A stretch of 22,500 nucleotides of DNA from Salpingoeca rosetta. Its lineage: Eukaryota; Opisthokonta; Choanoflagellata; Craspedida; Salpingoecidae. The position numbers were made by a program, and so were the translations under genes. Positions 21,022-22,500 of the stretch are shown in pieces. Below the pieces are notes generated by a model that was not told the origin of the DNA, ran no database searches, and was given only the letters and a program-made list of their open reading frames with translations. The stretch is from assembly GCF_000188695.1 (NCBI RefSeq), contig NW_004754921.1:824092-846591 (forward strand), in the 5' to 3' direction. Every line of letters starts with the position of its first letter. Within the stretch, counting starts at the first letter, position 1.

Positions 21022-22500
21022 ATGACGGATGCAGTTGAGAAGCGCGTGCAAGCGTGCGCAACAGAATTGAAGACAATGACGGTGGACGTGTCAGGCCTCA
21101 AGCGGCAACTCGGCACTCTTCGCTCGCAGCTGTTCAAAGTGGAGATGCTGCGTGCGCGCCGCCGCGTTCGCGCCGCTGCACTTGCGGTGGCCTCGGCACC
21201 AGATGACGAGGCCGCCGACAAGGCGCTCGACTCCATGACCCGGAGCATGCAGGAGCTCGAGCTCACACGCAAGAGCGGCGCCCGCTTCGACATGTACAAG
21301 AACCGCGGGCGCGGCAAGCAGGCCACCCAGGAGCGCCTGCAGGCCACCCTGGCCGGCCTCAGCAACCTGCGCGAGAAGCGGTGGAGCGAGGAGCGCGGCA
21401 TCCGCCTGCCTCGTGCTCGGCCGTCCCCGACGAAGATGCCCGTCACTGCGCCCATCCCGGGGCAGCCGCCGGCGCTGCCGCCTCTGGGCGACCTCCAGGA
21501 CATTCCCAACCTCAACTTTGTTGCTGCGAACCTCAAGTCCAGCAACCCGGCGACCCTGCTGGAGGAGGTGCGCCGGCTGCGCAAGGCCCTGTCGCGGGAG
21601 GCGCAGCCGCCCATCGACGAGGTGATCCAGTCTGGCGCGGTGCCGTACCTCGTGCACTTGCTCGTGCACGACAACGCGACCATCCAGTTTGAGGCCGCGT
21701 GGGCGCTGACCAACATTGCCTCTGGCAACTCGAGCCAGACGCGCGTGGTGATTGGCAACAACGGCATCCCTTTCTTCGTGCACCTGCTGCAGTCGCCGGC
21801 CGCCGACGTGTGCGACCAGGCCATCTGGGCGCTGGGCAACATCAGCGGCGACTGCCCGGAGTACCGCGACCTGTGCATCAGCCACCACATTGTGCCCGTC
21901 CTCATCAACATCCTCAAGTCTGCGCAGAAGGTGCAGCTCATCCGCAACGCCGTGTGGTGCCTCAGCAACCTGTGCCGCGGCAAGCCCCGCCCGCCGTTTG
22001 CGGAGGTTGCCGTGGCCATCCCCATGCTGGCGCAGTGCATCATGTCCGACGACCGCGACACGGTGACCGATGCGCTGTGGGCCATCTCCTACCTCTCGGA
22101 CGGCGCCAACGAGCAGATTGCGAGCGTGCTGCGCGCGGTGAACGTGCGGGTGCTGGTGGAGATGCTGCTGAAGAACGATCCGCAGCTGGTGACGCCGGCC
22201 CTGCGCACGCTCGGCAACATTGTCACGGGCACCGACGTGCAGACGCAGGCGTGCATTGACGCCGGGATGCTGCCTGCGCTGCGTGCCATCCTCAGCAAGC
22301 GCGACAACAAGAAGGCCATGCTCAAGGAGGCGTGCTGGGCGCTGAGCAACATCACGGCAGGCACGCGGGAGCAGATACAGGCGGTGCTTGATGCGGGCCT
22401 GGTGCCGCTTGCTGTGGACTACTGCCTCAACGCACCAGCGCCCGACGTGGCCAAGGAGGCGCTGTGGGTGCTGTCGAACATGACGAGCGGCGGGTCGCCG
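21022..22500 (+). CDS. Importin-alpha-like ARM-repeat protein (3' end outside window)
   Basis: Importin alpha carries NLS cargo to the nuclear pore with importin beta. The frame stays open for 493 codons to the window edge with no intron. ARM repeats start near residue 155 and match the family closely: PPIDEVIQSGAVPYLVHLL, AAWALTNIASG, AIWALGNISGD, AVWCLSNLCRG, ALWAISYLSDG, ALRTLGNIVTGTD and ACWALSNITAG. The NLS-groove W...N pairs are present (W227/N231, W269/N273, W312/N316). The N-terminus is unusual: 87 extra residues with a coiled-coil look come before a segment beginning RFDMYKNRGRGK, which aligns with the start of the importin-beta-binding domain, but its later basic clusters are mostly replaced. 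The remaining ARM repeats and the exportin-binding tail are outside the window. ATG context is CACCATGA; TATATAAAT lies about 200 bases upstream. Confidence 0.94.
   Translation, partial: MTDAVEKRVQACATELKTMTVDVSGLKRQLGTLRSQLFKVEMLRARRRVRAAALAVASAPDDEAADKALDSMTRSMQELELTRKSGARFDMYKNRGRGKQATQERLQATLAGLSNLREKRWSEERGIRLPRARPSPTKMPVTAPIPGQPPALPPLGDLQDIPNLNFVAANLKSSNPATLLEEVRRLRKALSREAQPPIDEVIQSGAVPYLVHLLVHDNATIQFEAAWALTNIASGNSSQTRVVIGNNGIPFFVHLLQSPAADVCDQAIWALGNISGDCPEYRDLCISHHIVPVLINILKSAQKVQLIRNAVWCLSNLCRGKPRPPFAEVAVAIPMLAQCIMSDDRDTVTDALWAISYLSDGANEQIASVLRAVNVRVLVEMLLKNDPQLVTPALRTLGNIVTGTDVQTQACIDAGMLPALRAILSKRDNKKAMLKEACWALSNITAGTREQIQAVLDAGLVPLAVDYCLNAPAPDVAKEALWVLSNMTSGGSP

Overview
The window looks like nuclear DNA from a compact, GC-rich, intron-bearing unicellular eukaryote. 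A holozoan protist such as a choanoflagellate fits best. Reasons: spliceosomal GT-AG introns, an ARF GTPase and an eS28 protein that are nearly animal-like, a MINDY-3-type deubiquitinase, and short intergenic gaps. The lineage call is an inference from protein similarity remembered by eye. No prokaryotic, viral, transposon, rRNA or tRNA feature was found.

Eight protein genes are supported. On the + strand: the 3' end of a MINDY-3-like deubiquitinase (exons within 106-1683); a 224-residue coiled-coil protein starting MGCGTS (1901-4120); a 685-residue ankyrin-repeat protein starting MGCGPS (8230-10287); ribosomal protein eS28 (11293-12344); and the first 493 codons of an importin-alpha-like protein (21022 to the window end). 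On the - strand: a 633-residue PPR-like protein with a mitochondrial-type N-terminus (6514-4613); ARF1 (14293-13406); and a 1050-residue coiled-coil protein of six exons (20467-15887). Exon joins were worked out by hand and every multi-exon model keeps frame across all its junctions.

The non-coding space is packed with (TG)n/(CA)n tracts. At least fourteen uninterrupted tracts of 20 bp or more lie in introns, UTRs and spacers, and none lies in a coding exon. Trinucleotide tracts show the opposite habit: they lie mostly inside exons as poly-Asn, poly-Gln, poly-His and poly-Ser. In several genes a (TG)n tract and a (CA)n tract sit in the same transcript, either within one intron or on both sides of an exon, so the RNA could fold into long hairpins that affect splicing. 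The donor sites are also unusual: 13 of 19 inferred 5' splice sites have C at +4 (GTRCGT type) instead of the usual A. The repeat-paired introns and the shifted donor consensus are the best candidates for something undescribed here.

The genes are housekeeping and cytoskeleton/membrane-trafficking types with no operon logic. ARF and the two MGCG proteins all carry N-myristoylation signals, so three of eight products are probably lipid-anchored. The importin-alpha-like protein is odd: it has a long coiled-coil N-terminal extension and a strongly altered importin-beta-binding segment.
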